Positions 6,690 through 11,886 of a stretch of 11,886 nucleotides of DNA are shown here, in pieces (position 1 is the stretch's first letter; each line of letters begins with the position of its first letter). The notes beneath the pieces are model-generated. The model did not search any database, had not been told where the DNA came from, and saw only the letters and a program-made list of their open reading frames with translations. This stretch comes from Candidatus Altarchaeales archaeon (GTDB lineage: Archaea; Altiarchaeota; Altiarchaeia; IMC4; QMZM01), in contig QMZG01000023.1 in assembly GCA_003663045.1 (NCBI GenBank), positions 1 to 11,886 of the forward strand. The letters are read 5' to 3'. The position numbers and the translations under genes were made by a program.

Positions 6690-7103
6690 TTACTTATGCT
6701 TTGCTATCTCTCCCTTCAGCCATTCAACAGCTTTATCGATCTTCATCAGATTATTCAGTTCATTTGGGTTGCTCATCTCGACATCAAAGATCCAGCCATC
6801 TCCATAGGGGTCTTTATTGATCAAAGTGGGATCGTCATATAACTTTTCATTAGTCGCTTTTATCTTCCCAGAAACAGGAGCAAAAATTTTTCCAACCCAC
6901 TTTCCAGTTTCTATCGTTCCAACCTCAGAATCCTGTTTTACCTCATCACCCTCGAACGGCATCTCAACATAACTTATATCTCCGGCCATTTTCTGTGCAA
7001 AGTCTATAAGTCCAACCTTTGCTATATTTCCATCTACTTTAGCCCACATAAACTCCTTGTGATAATACAATTCATCCGGCATATTATATCCTTCTACATC
7101 CAT
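6690..7103 (-). CDS. gcvH: GcvH-like lipoyl carrier protein
   Basis: This 137-residue protein (from ATG 7103) belongs to the glycine cleavage H-protein / lipoyl-domain family. The lipoyl lysine is Lys68 of this start, in GTIETGKWVGKIFAPVSG, where canonical H proteins read ESVKA. Family blocks 'VGLIDFAQKMAGDISYVEMP', 'APVSGKI...NEKLYDDPTLINKDPYGDGW' and a C-terminal helix are intact. No gcvP, gcvT or lipoate ligase is nearby, so it may serve a dispersed glycine cleavage system or act as a lipoate-binding protein in sulfur oxidoreduction (the LbpA/sHdr type). A GTG at 7112 would add three residues, but a TATA box centred about 7130 lies 27 bases before 7103, which favours the ATG at 7103 as a leaderless start. 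ATG 7082 is a weaker alternative. Confidence 0.9.
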   Translation of the reverse strand: MDVEGYNMPDELYYHKEFMWAKVDGNIAKVGLIDFAQKMAGDISYVEMPFEGDEVKQDSEVGTIETGKWVGKIFAPVSGKIKATNEKLYDDPTLINKDPYGDGWIFDVEMSNPNELNNLMKIDKAVEWLKGEIAKHK

Positions 7104-7123
7104 TTTTATCACTGAATATAATT

Positions 7124-7137
7124 TTATAATTATTTCT
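7124..7137 (-). promoter_or_regulatory. TATA box of gcvH
   Basis: The minus strand reads TTATAAAATTATAT here. Its centre is about 27 bases before the ATG at 7103, which predicts a leaderless mRNA and decides that start over the GTG at 7112. Confidence 0.65.
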
Positions 7138-7429
7138 CATCACATATTAAAAAATGCGTATTATAGTGGCTTTGAGACATAATTTACGTATCCCACACAT
7201 CTGCAGCTAATATACTTATTCCTCTGTAAACAGCTATCCTACAAGAATGCCCAATTTTTTTAGTATGTCGGCTTAGTATGGGATAATGGAGAAAAATAGG
7301 CCCCATAGCTATTGATTTTGGGAGAAATCTAAGTTGTCAAAGTCGAGTTCTAACATTTCTGCTGTTAATGTCACCTCTAAACTTAGTGTGCTAATTCAGC
7401 AAATCATTTATATTATTGAAGAAACCATC
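7138..7429. other. Non-coding gap between pheA and gcvH
   Basis: About 290 bases between the gcvH promoter and the pheA stop. I see only short frames; the best is a minus-strand stretch near 7310-7380 reading 'VTLTAEMLELDFDNLDFSQNQ' and a stop, with GTG or ATG as possible starts and no recognisable family. A run of T at 7254-7261 and other short T runs are present. No tRNA, array or clear repeat is visible. It may hold decayed sequence. Confidence 0.4.
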
Positions 7430-8230
7430 TCAGTAACTCCCCAAAATCTTCAGAAAAGTGGTTTTTTCTTTAACTGAGTTTAGAGTATCTTTGATCCTTT
7501 CATCATCCAAAGAACCCTCAAAATCCACAAAGAAGAAATACTCCCCCAATTTTCTCTTGGATGGTCTCGATTCAATCTTGGTAAGATTTATATCCCCTTG
7601 TGCAAAATCTCCCAGGATATGATAGAGAGAACCTGGCTCATCCTTCAATGCAAATATGATTGAGGTTTTATCTCCGGAACTTTCATTTTTTGATATAACT
7701 ATAAACCTCGTCTGACTGGGAGCATCCCCGATATTCTCTAAAAGAATCTCCAGGTCATAGAGGTCAGCAGCCTCTTTTGGTCCAATGGCGGCGAATTCTC
7801 TTGAATTTAATTTCTTCAATTCTTTCATAGCCGCCGCAGTACTTTCATACATCTGAAGCCTTGCATCTGGGTAATTCTCCTTCAAAAATTTCTTACACTG
7901 TGCCAGTGCGTGAGGATGCGAGATTATTGTCCTTATCTCACTTTTTTTTGTTTCCGGAAGAGCGAGAAGGCACAGGACTATATCCAGTACAATTTCCTTG
8001 TAAATTTTCAGGTCATATTCCATCAAACAGTCCATTGTGGTATTGACACTCCCTTCAAGAGAATTTTCAATTGCCACTACACCAAACTCGGTACCTTTAT
8101 CGACGGCGTCGAATACCTCGCTGACCGTATCACAGTATTCAAATTTGGCATCTCTAAAAAATCTTCTGGCAGCGATCTCGGTGAAAGTCCCCTCTGGGCC
8201 GAGAACGGCAACCTTACCTCTGCTCTTCAT
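7430..8230 (-). CDS. pheA: Prephenate dehydratase with C-terminal ACT domain
   Basis: This 266-residue cytosolic enzyme decarboxylates and dehydrates prephenate to phenylpyruvate, the committed step to phenylalanine. The catalytic PDT part has LGPEGTFTE (10-18), AIENSLEGSVNTTMD (53-67), SHPHALAQC (104-112), ESTAAAM (129-135), AAIGPKEAADLY (147-158) and the catalytic TRF motif (174-176, in 'APSQTRFIVI'). The ACT domain (about 188-262) has DEPGSLY (197-203) and ESRP (220-223), the phenylalanine-binding motifs, so feedback inhibition by phenylalanine is expected. There is no fused chorismate mutase; that activity comes from aroQ, whose end overlaps this start by 17 bases. The length is normal for the monofunctional enzyme. 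Confidence 0.95.
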   Translation of the reverse strand: MKSRGKVAVLGPEGTFTEIAARRFFRDAKFEYCDTVSEVFDAVDKGTEFGVVAIENSLEGSVNTTMDCLMEYDLKIYKEIVLDIVLCLLALPETKKSEIRTIISHPHALAQCKKFLKENYPDARLQMYESTAAAMKELKKLNSREFAAIGPKEAADLYDLEILLENIGDAPSQTRFIVISKNESSGDKTSIIFALKDEPGSLYHILGDFAQGDINLTKIESRPSKRKLGEYFFFVDFEGSLDDERIKDTLNSVKEKTTFLKILGSY

Positions 8231-8471
8231 TTTTGCAGTACTCTATTATGGATTTAAATAGGTTTTTTATAAATTCTTTATCAAGTCTTGTGTGACGGGA
8301 TACATTCCCTAATACCTCTTTTTCTCTTTCGGAATCTGTGATTTCCAACCCCTTTTTCTTTTTGATCCCGCTGATCTTTTTAGCAATTTCCACCCTATCT
8401 TCAATTAAATTTACAATTTTTTTATCGATTTCATCTATTCCTTTTCTCAATCCTTCAAGTTCTTCTTCCAT
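8214..8471 (-). CDS. aroQ: Monofunctional chorismate mutase (AroQ type)
   Basis: This 85-residue all-helical protein rearranges chorismate to prephenate and feeds pheA directly. AroQ landmarks are LRKGIDEIDKKIVNLIEDRVEIAKKI (8-33) with Arg9 and Arg26 as the likely chorismate-binding arginines, a Lys cluster at 37-40, and the SEREKEVL segment (47-54). The length is typical of single-domain AroQ. The ATG at 8471 lies inside a diverged second copy of the herA 3' end (8458-8513), so the first bases of this gene are shared with that repeat. No clear TATA box or properly spaced ribosome-binding site precedes it (GAGAGG abuts the ATG). Read-through from the herA-type gene is likely. Confidence 0.93.
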   Translation of the reverse strand: MEEELEGLRKGIDEIDKKIVNLIEDRVEIAKKISGIKKKKGLEITDSEREKEVLGNVSRHTRLDKEFIKNLFKSIIEYCKNEEQR

Positions 8472-8513
8472 CCTCTCACTATATCAATATCTTCTCCGCA
8501 ACTACTGTAGTCC
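8458..8513 (-). repeat. Diverged second copy of the herA 3' end, spanning the aroQ start
   Basis: This 56-base stretch aligns with 8602-8658 at the end of the HerA-type gene: GGACTAC, GATATTGATAT and ATGGAAGAAGAACT (13 of 14) match, with a one-base gap. Identity is roughly three quarters by eye. In one frame it reads 'GEDIDIVRGWKKNLKD' then TGA, against 'GEDIDIVGEWRKNSNNL' in herA. The aroQ ATG is within it. Confidence 0.75.
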
Positions 8514-8578
8514 TCCCCACTATTTTGATTTGATAATGCGTTCAGAGGGGTCGCAGACTCCCATACTCGTTCTGATAG

Positions 8579-10114
8579 TCAACCTGTCTGCAGGTTGTTT
8601 GAGTTCTTCCTCCATTCCCCAACAATATCAATATCCTCCCCACCAACAGAAGTAGTCCTTTCCCTTATCTTTACCGGAACGGAGAGCCTTATTGCGGATC
8701 CGGAGATAATTGCCTCCCCCCTGGAAAGTGATGGCAGATCCCTTACAACATCCTCGGTAACACTCTCCACCGACTGACGAATATATTCCTGATCTGAGGG
8801 ATTAACGATCTTCATTATGATCTGTGTATTACACTGGGATAGGATATCTGCATCTAATTTATTTGGTCTTTGACTTACTATGCAAAGACCCACACCGAAT
8901 TTTCTACCTTCCCTTGCGATCTTTTTTAATATTGACTTGGAGAGTATCCTTCTGTCCTCCATGCTTTTTGGAGCAAAGTTATGTGCCTCTTCAATTATAA
9001 GGAATGTGGGAATCCTAGAACTACCTTCGCCATCCTTTACATATAATTTTCTTGATTCAAAGATCTTTCTGCTTATTGCAGCAATAATGGTTTCAGAAAG
9101 CCTCTCATCTGCATCACTCAGATCTATGACGGTGAGTTGATTTCCAGAGACAATCTCTTCTAATGGTGTACCCTCCATTTCAAAGATACCCATCCTACTT
9201 AGTCTATCGATCCTTCTCATCAATGCACCTATGGTGGAGAGACCGACCCTCTTTGATAGTTCCTTTATACTCGTCTCTGGCAATTCATCTGATATTATCT
9301 CTTTACCATCCTTGGCATCATATATAAGGCTTAGAATTTTTCTTATAATTCCAAGATCATATTTTTCATAGAATTTGGAGGCCAGATTATTTATGATTTC
9401 ATCGAGCAAATCCCTTTGAGGATCTGTAATATCGGGAATGAGATTTGAGAAGTCTCCGATTCTAAGGGATGTGGTTTCTATCTTTATCCTATGTTCCCCT
9501 TTAACCCCATAAACCTTTGTGGTGGAATCATTAAATTTAATATTCTTATATTCACCATGGGGATCAAATACCACCACTGAGCCTTTCTTTTTTAAGAGTT
9601 CTTCAATCAGAACACCCACGGTATAGCTTTTCCCCGCACCGGTCATGGCAAGGACGGCACAGTGTCTTGAGATAATATCGTTAATTGAAACATAGACTGG
9701 GACCCTCTCCCTGGTAGAGATAGTTCCAATAAATGCTGCCTTGTCCTCATCCTGCTTTAATATCCTTTTCAGAATTTCATCATTGGCCAGTCTTACTGGA
9801 GAACCGGGTTTTATTCCATACCTTGGCAATTCCAATCCATTTTCGTGTTCATAGCCCAGTATCTTTACCGTTGGCACTGGATACTCTCCTTCATTCAGGA
9901 CTATGTCTCCCAATCTGAGGTCTCTTCCAAATTCATCTGGCAATAATTCATTGGAGATGGTTATCTCCTTGATGATTCCTAAAATGTCATTACCGGTTAC
10001 GGCCTCTTTAACGGAAACAAATTCATCCCTCTTCACATATTCTTCCATCCCCTCCTTTATCACAAATCTGAAGCCCCTCAATGTTGTTGCTCCAATCACC
10101 TGGCCGATCTCCAT
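8579..10114 (-). CDS. herA: HerA/DUF87-type hexameric ATPase (DNA translocase)
   Basis: This 511-residue protein (from ATG 10114) has a HAS-barrel N-terminus (about 1-115: MEIGQVIG, GDIVLNEG, VKILGYE) followed by a FtsK/HerA-like ATPase. Walker A MTGAGKS is at 157-163 and Walker B LIIEEAHNF at 372-380 with two acidic residues; SQRPNKLDADILSQC follows at 414-428, and a C-terminal beta tail ends at GEDIDIV. HerA forms a hexameric ring that works with the nuclease NurA, and often Mre11-Rad50, in DNA end resection. None of those genes is in the window, so the partner is unknown and another DUF87-type role is possible. An upstream ATA/ATG extension to 10171 is rejected because it runs across the divergent promoter and into nadM. 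aroQ and pheA follow on the same strand. Confidence 0.9.
   Translation of the reverse strand: MEIGQVIGATTLRGFRFVIKEGMEEYVKRDEFVSVKEAVTGNDILGIIKEITISNELLPDEFGRDLRLGDIVLNEGEYPVPTVKILGYEHENGLELPRYGIKPGSPVRLANDEILKRILKQDEDKAAFIGTISTRERVPVYVSINDIISRHCAVLAMTGAGKSYTVGVLIEELLKKKGSVVVFDPHGEYKNIKFNDSTTKVYGVKGEHRIKIETTSLRIGDFSNLIPDITDPQRDLLDEIINNLASKFYEKYDLGIIRKILSLIYDAKDGKEIISDELPETSIKELSKRVGLSTIGALMRRIDRLSRMGIFEMEGTPLEEIVSGNQLTVIDLSDADERLSETIIAAISRKIFESRKLYVKDGEGSSRIPTFLIIEEAHNFAPKSMEDRRILSKSILKKIAREGRKFGVGLCIVSQRPNKLDADILSQCNTQIIMKIVNPSDQEYIRQSVESVTEDVVRDLPSLSRGEAIISGSAIRLSVPVKIRERTTSVGGEDIDIVGEWRKNSNNLQTG
8581..8596. other. Perfect inverted repeat at the end of herA
   Basis: AACCTG-TCTG-CAGGTT forms a 6-bp stem with a 4-base loop and overlaps the herA stop region. 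A second possible hairpin, GGGGTC-GCA-GACTCC (8547-8561, one G-U pair), lies just beyond. Neither is followed by a T run on the gene strand, so a terminator role is not shown. Confidence 0.5.
8602..8658 (-). repeat. Copy of the same repeat within the herA 3' end
   Basis: This is the in-gene partner of 8458-8513. It also holds an out-of-frame ATGGAGGAAGAACT starting at 8615, equivalent to the first codons of aroQ. That ATG opens a 31-codon frame (8520-8615) beginning MEEEL like aroQ and then unlike it, so it looks like a stranded relic start. Confidence 0.75.
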
Positions 10115-10151
10115 GTTAAGATATTTAACTTCTAAGCATAAATTATGTAGT
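10115..10151. promoter_or_regulatory. Interleaved divergent core promoters for herA and nadM
   Basis: Only 37 bases separate the two ATGs. ATATTTAA (10121-10128) is about 27 bases before the nadM ATG at 10152. ATAAATTAT (10138-10146), read on the minus strand, is about 28 bases before the herA ATG at 10114. Both genes would be leaderless, and each TATA box lies between the other gene's TATA box and its start. The inverted repeat GTTAA-GATAT-TTAAC (10115-10129) overlaps the nadM TATA box and abuts the herA start. Confidence 0.65.
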
Positions 10152-10646
10152 ATGAAAACTGCATTGATCATTGGAAGATTCCAACCATTCCATCTGGGTC
10201 ATTTACTGCTGATAGAAGAGGCGGCAAAACACTCCGATTTTATAGTGATAGGTATCGGAAGTTCTCAAGAAAGCCATACCAAAGAGAATCCCTTCACTGC
10301 ACAAGAAAGGAGGAGGATGATAGAAAGGTCATTGAAAATCCCCAAGAAATTCTCCATTTTTGATATCCCCGATATCGGAAATGATGAGCTCTGGGTATCT
10401 CATGTAGAAAAACTGATTCCGAGATTTGATATCGTCTATACAAATGGAGAACTGGAAAGGAGGCTTTTCAAAGAATCTGGATATAGGGTACATGCCACTG
10501 GTTTTTTTAATAGGGATAAATATTCTGGCGCGGAGATCAGGAGGAGAATCATTTCGGGAGAAAAATGGGAGGACCTGGTTCCAGAAGGAACCTTGGCGGT
10601 AATGAAGGAGATTGATGGTGTGCAAAGAATTAAATCGTTGGGATGA
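10152..10646 (+). CDS. nadM: Archaeal NMN adenylyltransferase (NadM type)
   Basis: This 164-residue cytosolic enzyme joins NMN and ATP to give NAD+ and pyrophosphate, the last step of NAD synthesis. It is a nucleotidyltransferase-fold protein with the archaeal motifs GRFQPFHLGH (8-17, with the HxGH catalytic histidines), ENPFTAQERRRMI (45-57) and YSGAEIRRR (124-132, the ISGTEIR equivalent that binds ATP phosphates). The length is normal for the archaeal family. An in-frame extension to 9903 runs antisense through herA and has no family support; ATG 10152 gives the classical MKTALIIGRFQPFH opening and sits 27 bases after a TATA-like box. A T-rich stretch (10647-10658) follows the stop. Confidence 0.95.
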   Translation: MKTALIIGRFQPFHLGHLLLIEEAAKHSDFIVIGIGSSQESHTKENPFTAQERRRMIERSLKIPKKFSIFDIPDIGNDELWVSHVEKLIPRFDIVYTNGELERRLFKESGYRVHATGFFNRDKYSGAEIRRRIISGEKWEDLVPEGTLAVMKEIDGVQRIKSLG

Positions 10647-10658
10647 TTTTTATTTTCT
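10645..10658 (+). terminator. T-rich terminator after nadM
   Basis: GATTTTTATTTTCT follows the nadM stop directly. Short T runs like this are the usual archaeal intrinsic stop signal. It may also overlap the promoter of the next gene. Confidence 0.4.
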
Positions 10659-10660
10659 CA

Positions 10661-10669
10661 TTTATAAAG
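10661..10669 (+). promoter_or_regulatory. TATA-like box before the EF-Tu-domain-like gene
   Basis: TTTATAAAG lies about 23 bases before the ATG at 10687. AAGGTGGT (10676-10683) just before the ATG is a good Shine-Dalgarno sequence, which would require a start further upstream, perhaps the T-rich region near 10650. The true promoter is uncertain. Confidence 0.4.
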
Positions 10670-10686
10670 AATAACAAGGTGGTAAC

Positions 10687-10947
10687 ATGACAGAAAAACA
10701 GAAAATAGGTGAGGTATTTACCTATTTTTCAAAGGTGGGTGTGGCGGGGATTAGAATAACAGAAGGCACTCTTGGTGTTGGAGATACCATCTCCATAGAA
10801 GGACACACCACCAATTTTGAACAGAAGATTGAGTCCATGCAGATCGAGAGGAGGGATATTCAGAAGGCAGAAGCGGGGCAATCGGTAGGAATCAAGGTAA
10901 AGGAAAGGGTAAGGCCCCACGATGTTGTTTATAAATTGGTTGGATAG
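10687..10947 (+). CDS. Mini-protein resembling translation elongation factor domain 2
   Basis: This 86-residue protein is a single beta-barrel like domain 2 of EF-Tu and related translational GTPases. It reads KIGEVFTYFSKVGVAGIRI (5-23), then GTLGVGDTISIEGHTTNFEQKI and the typical AEAGQSVGIKVKERVRPHDVVYKL ending. There is no GTPase domain, so it cannot be an elongation factor itself. Short proteins of this kind are known and poorly characterised in archaea and bacteria. A ribosome-binding site AAGGTGGT precedes the ATG by 3 bases. The methyltransferase gene starts 2 bases after its stop, so the two are co-transcribed and may act together. The function is unknown; binding to RNA or ribosome parts is a guess. 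Confidence 0.8.
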   Translation: MTEKQKIGEVFTYFSKVGVAGIRITEGTLGVGDTISIEGHTTNFEQKIESMQIERRDIQKAEAGQSVGIKVKERVRPHDVVYKLVG

Positions 10948-10949
10948 AT

Positions 10950-11768
10950 ATGAGCGCATGGGACAGTTACTGGAAGAACTATTGGAATTGGGAGAAGGTC
11001 TTTAGAAAGATCACCAGTGAAGTCTATTTTAGTCTAATAAACGAATACTGTAACTCATTGGATGGGAAAAAGATAATTGAGTTGGGTTGTGGTACCGGTT
11101 TGACATCTGCAAAATTGGCGGAGTATGGGGCAGATGTTACATTAGTTGACAGTTCTGAGGATGCATTGAGAATTGCCGAGAAAAATTTTAAAACCATTGG
11201 TGTAGAAGGAAGATTTATCCATGGAAATGTTCTTGACTTGCTGGATTCAGAATTCACAAACCAGTTTGACATCGTTTTCTCAGAGGGCCTAGTAGAGCAT
11301 TTCTTGGGAAATGAAAGACAAAAGATCTTTGATATCCACTCCAAATTAGCCAAGAAAAATGGCATGATATTCATAGCAATCCCCAATATCTATAATCTAC
11401 CAAGGAGAATCATCAGTGAATTTACAGACAGAGTTCTTAATAAAGAAAACAGAATCTGGATAAATATCCCTCAGGAGGATCTCAATTTCTCCGAGCTTGT
11501 GGATAGAATGAATTCCTCTGGTATAAAAACTACAGAGATAACTGGGGTCCTTTTTCCATTATCGCATCTCACTCTTTTCTATTTAGTGGGATTTTTCCCA
11601 TTTATCCCTTACCTTCTATTCCTATTAAAAATAGGACCCAGATTAGTGAACATAGAAGAAACTGGAATAAAGAAGGATTCACTAAAACGCCTGATGCCCT
11701 TGTGGGGTGGAAGGGATTTCTTCAACAGAACCTTGGGCTATGAGATAGTAGCCATCGGAAGAAAATAG
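10950..11768 (+). CDS. Class I SAM-dependent methyltransferase with hydrophobic C-terminal hairpin
   Basis: This 272-residue protein has a Rossmann-fold methyltransferase domain in its first 150 residues. Motif I is IIELGCGTGLTS (42-53), the acidic ribose-binding residue is in VDSSEDAL (66-73), and motif IV-like FDIVFSEGLVEHF spans 106-118, followed by the strand GMIFIAIPN. Residues 199-228 (GVLFPLSHLTLFYLVGFFPFIPYLLFLLKIG) are long and hydrophobic, with central prolines, like a membrane-inserted hairpin, so a membrane or lipid substrate is possible. The substrate is not evident. The final part ends in GYEIVAIGRK, a typical last strand of this fold. It forms a two-gene unit with the EF-Tu-domain-like gene. 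Confidence 0.85.
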   Translation: MSAWDSYWKNYWNWEKVFRKITSEVYFSLINEYCNSLDGKKIIELGCGTGLTSAKLAEYGADVTLVDSSEDALRIAEKNFKTIGVEGRFIHGNVLDLLDSEFTNQFDIVFSEGLVEHFLGNERQKIFDIHSKLAKKNGMIFIAIPNIYNLPRRIISEFTDRVLNKENRIWINIPQEDLNFSELVDRMNSSGIKTTEITGVLFPLSHLTLFYLVGFFPFIPYLLFLLKIGPRLVNIEETGIKKDSLKRLMPLWGGRDFFNRTLGYEIVAIGRK

Positions 11769-11886
11769 AGAGAAGATCGATGTAAAAAGGATGCATAGTC
11801 CTAAAGTCCTAACTATATTTTAATCTAATTATATTTAAATAACCATATTTAAATGTGTTTACTAATATAATTAAATACTTGTACAA
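11769..11886. other. AT-rich non-coding right end
   Basis: No gene is seen. TATTTTAATC (11814-11823) could end the methyltransferase transcript. ATATTTAAAT occurs twice, at 11831-11840 and 11845-11854, 14 bases apart; each contains the palindrome ATTTAAAT and could be a TATA or regulator site for a gene to the right. The role is not established. Confidence 0.4.

Noticed and set aside
7104..7112. GTG start for gcvH three codons upstream
   Set aside because: The TATA box is too close to it and is properly spaced for the ATG at 7103.
8547..8561. Hairpin GGGGTC-GCA-GACTCC resembling a tRNA T-arm
   Set aside because: No GGTTCRANNC loop, acceptor stem, anticodon arm or CCA partner is found around it.
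8214..10114. A defence island around the HerA-type ATPase
   Set aside because: HerA-like ATPases occur in some defence systems, but here the neighbours are aroQ, pheA and nadM with no nuclease or SIR2 partner.
9903..10151. In-frame 83-residue N-terminal extension of nadM
   Set aside because: It lies antisense to herA, crosses the divergent promoter, and NadM proteins begin at the MKTALIIGRFQPFH motif.
10115..10171. 19-residue N-terminal extension of the HerA-type protein
   Set aside because: It overlaps the nadM start and both core promoters; MEIGQVIG is the natural opening.
11831..11854. Two ATATTTAAAT copies as a possible origin or integration site
   Set aside because: Only two AT-rich copies are visible and the window ends; this is explainable by base composition or a promoter.

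Overview
The window looks archaeal. The start codons of nifU, gcvH, nadM and the HerA-type gene each lie about 26-29 bases behind a TATA-like box, as expected for leaderless or nearly leaderless transcripts. Several gene products are archaeal types: NMN adenylyltransferase of the NadM family, a HerA/DUF87 hexameric ATPase, a minimal SufC plus short SufB pair, and a COG2522-type Xre regulator. Arginine is read mostly from AGA/AGG and the DNA is AT-rich. A euryarchaeotal-grade anaerobe is the best guess. The lineage cannot be fixed by eye.

Layout. Left end (1-841): a small HTH regulator with a C-terminal cysteine repeat on the minus strand, then a decayed DDE transposase remnant. 842-2188: a flavin- and NAD(P)-dependent CoA-disulfide/persulfide reductase-like enzyme. 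A 266-base gap with a possible gene stub follows. 2455-4582: a tight plus-strand operon nifU-cutA-sufC-sufB with overlapping ends, which is an Fe-S cluster assembly unit carrying a shortened CutA1. 4589-6568 (minus, convergent with sufB, 6 bases between stops): a large membrane protein with the three parts of a DsbD thiol-disulfide transporter in an unusual order. 6690-7103 (minus): a lone GcvH-like lipoyl carrier. After a 326-base gap come pheA (prephenate dehydratase with ACT domain), aroQ (monofunctional chorismate mutase) and the HerA-type ATPase, all on the minus strand. A 37-base divergent promoter separates the ATPase from nadM, followed by a mini-protein resembling EF-Tu domain 2 and a methyltransferase (plus strand).

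How they fit. Three neighbouring units concern sulfur and thiol chemistry: the CoA-disulfide reductase-like enzyme, the Fe-S assembly operon, and the extracytoplasmic thiol relay. The lipoyl carrier may belong to the same theme. aroQ and pheA together catalyse chorismate to phenylpyruvate for phenylalanine synthesis. The other genes are housekeeping.

Most unusual points: (1) a diverged second copy of the herA 3' end lies between herA and aroQ, continues the herA frame after a single TGA, and includes the aroQ start codon; (2) the alpha-gamma-beta order of the DsbD-like protein; (3) an apparent in-frame internal deletion in CutA1; (4) a tandem 13-residue cysteine repeat in the regulator; (5) interleaved, nearly symmetric core promoters between herA and nadM. 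I see no convincing defence system, CRISPR array, rRNA or tRNA.
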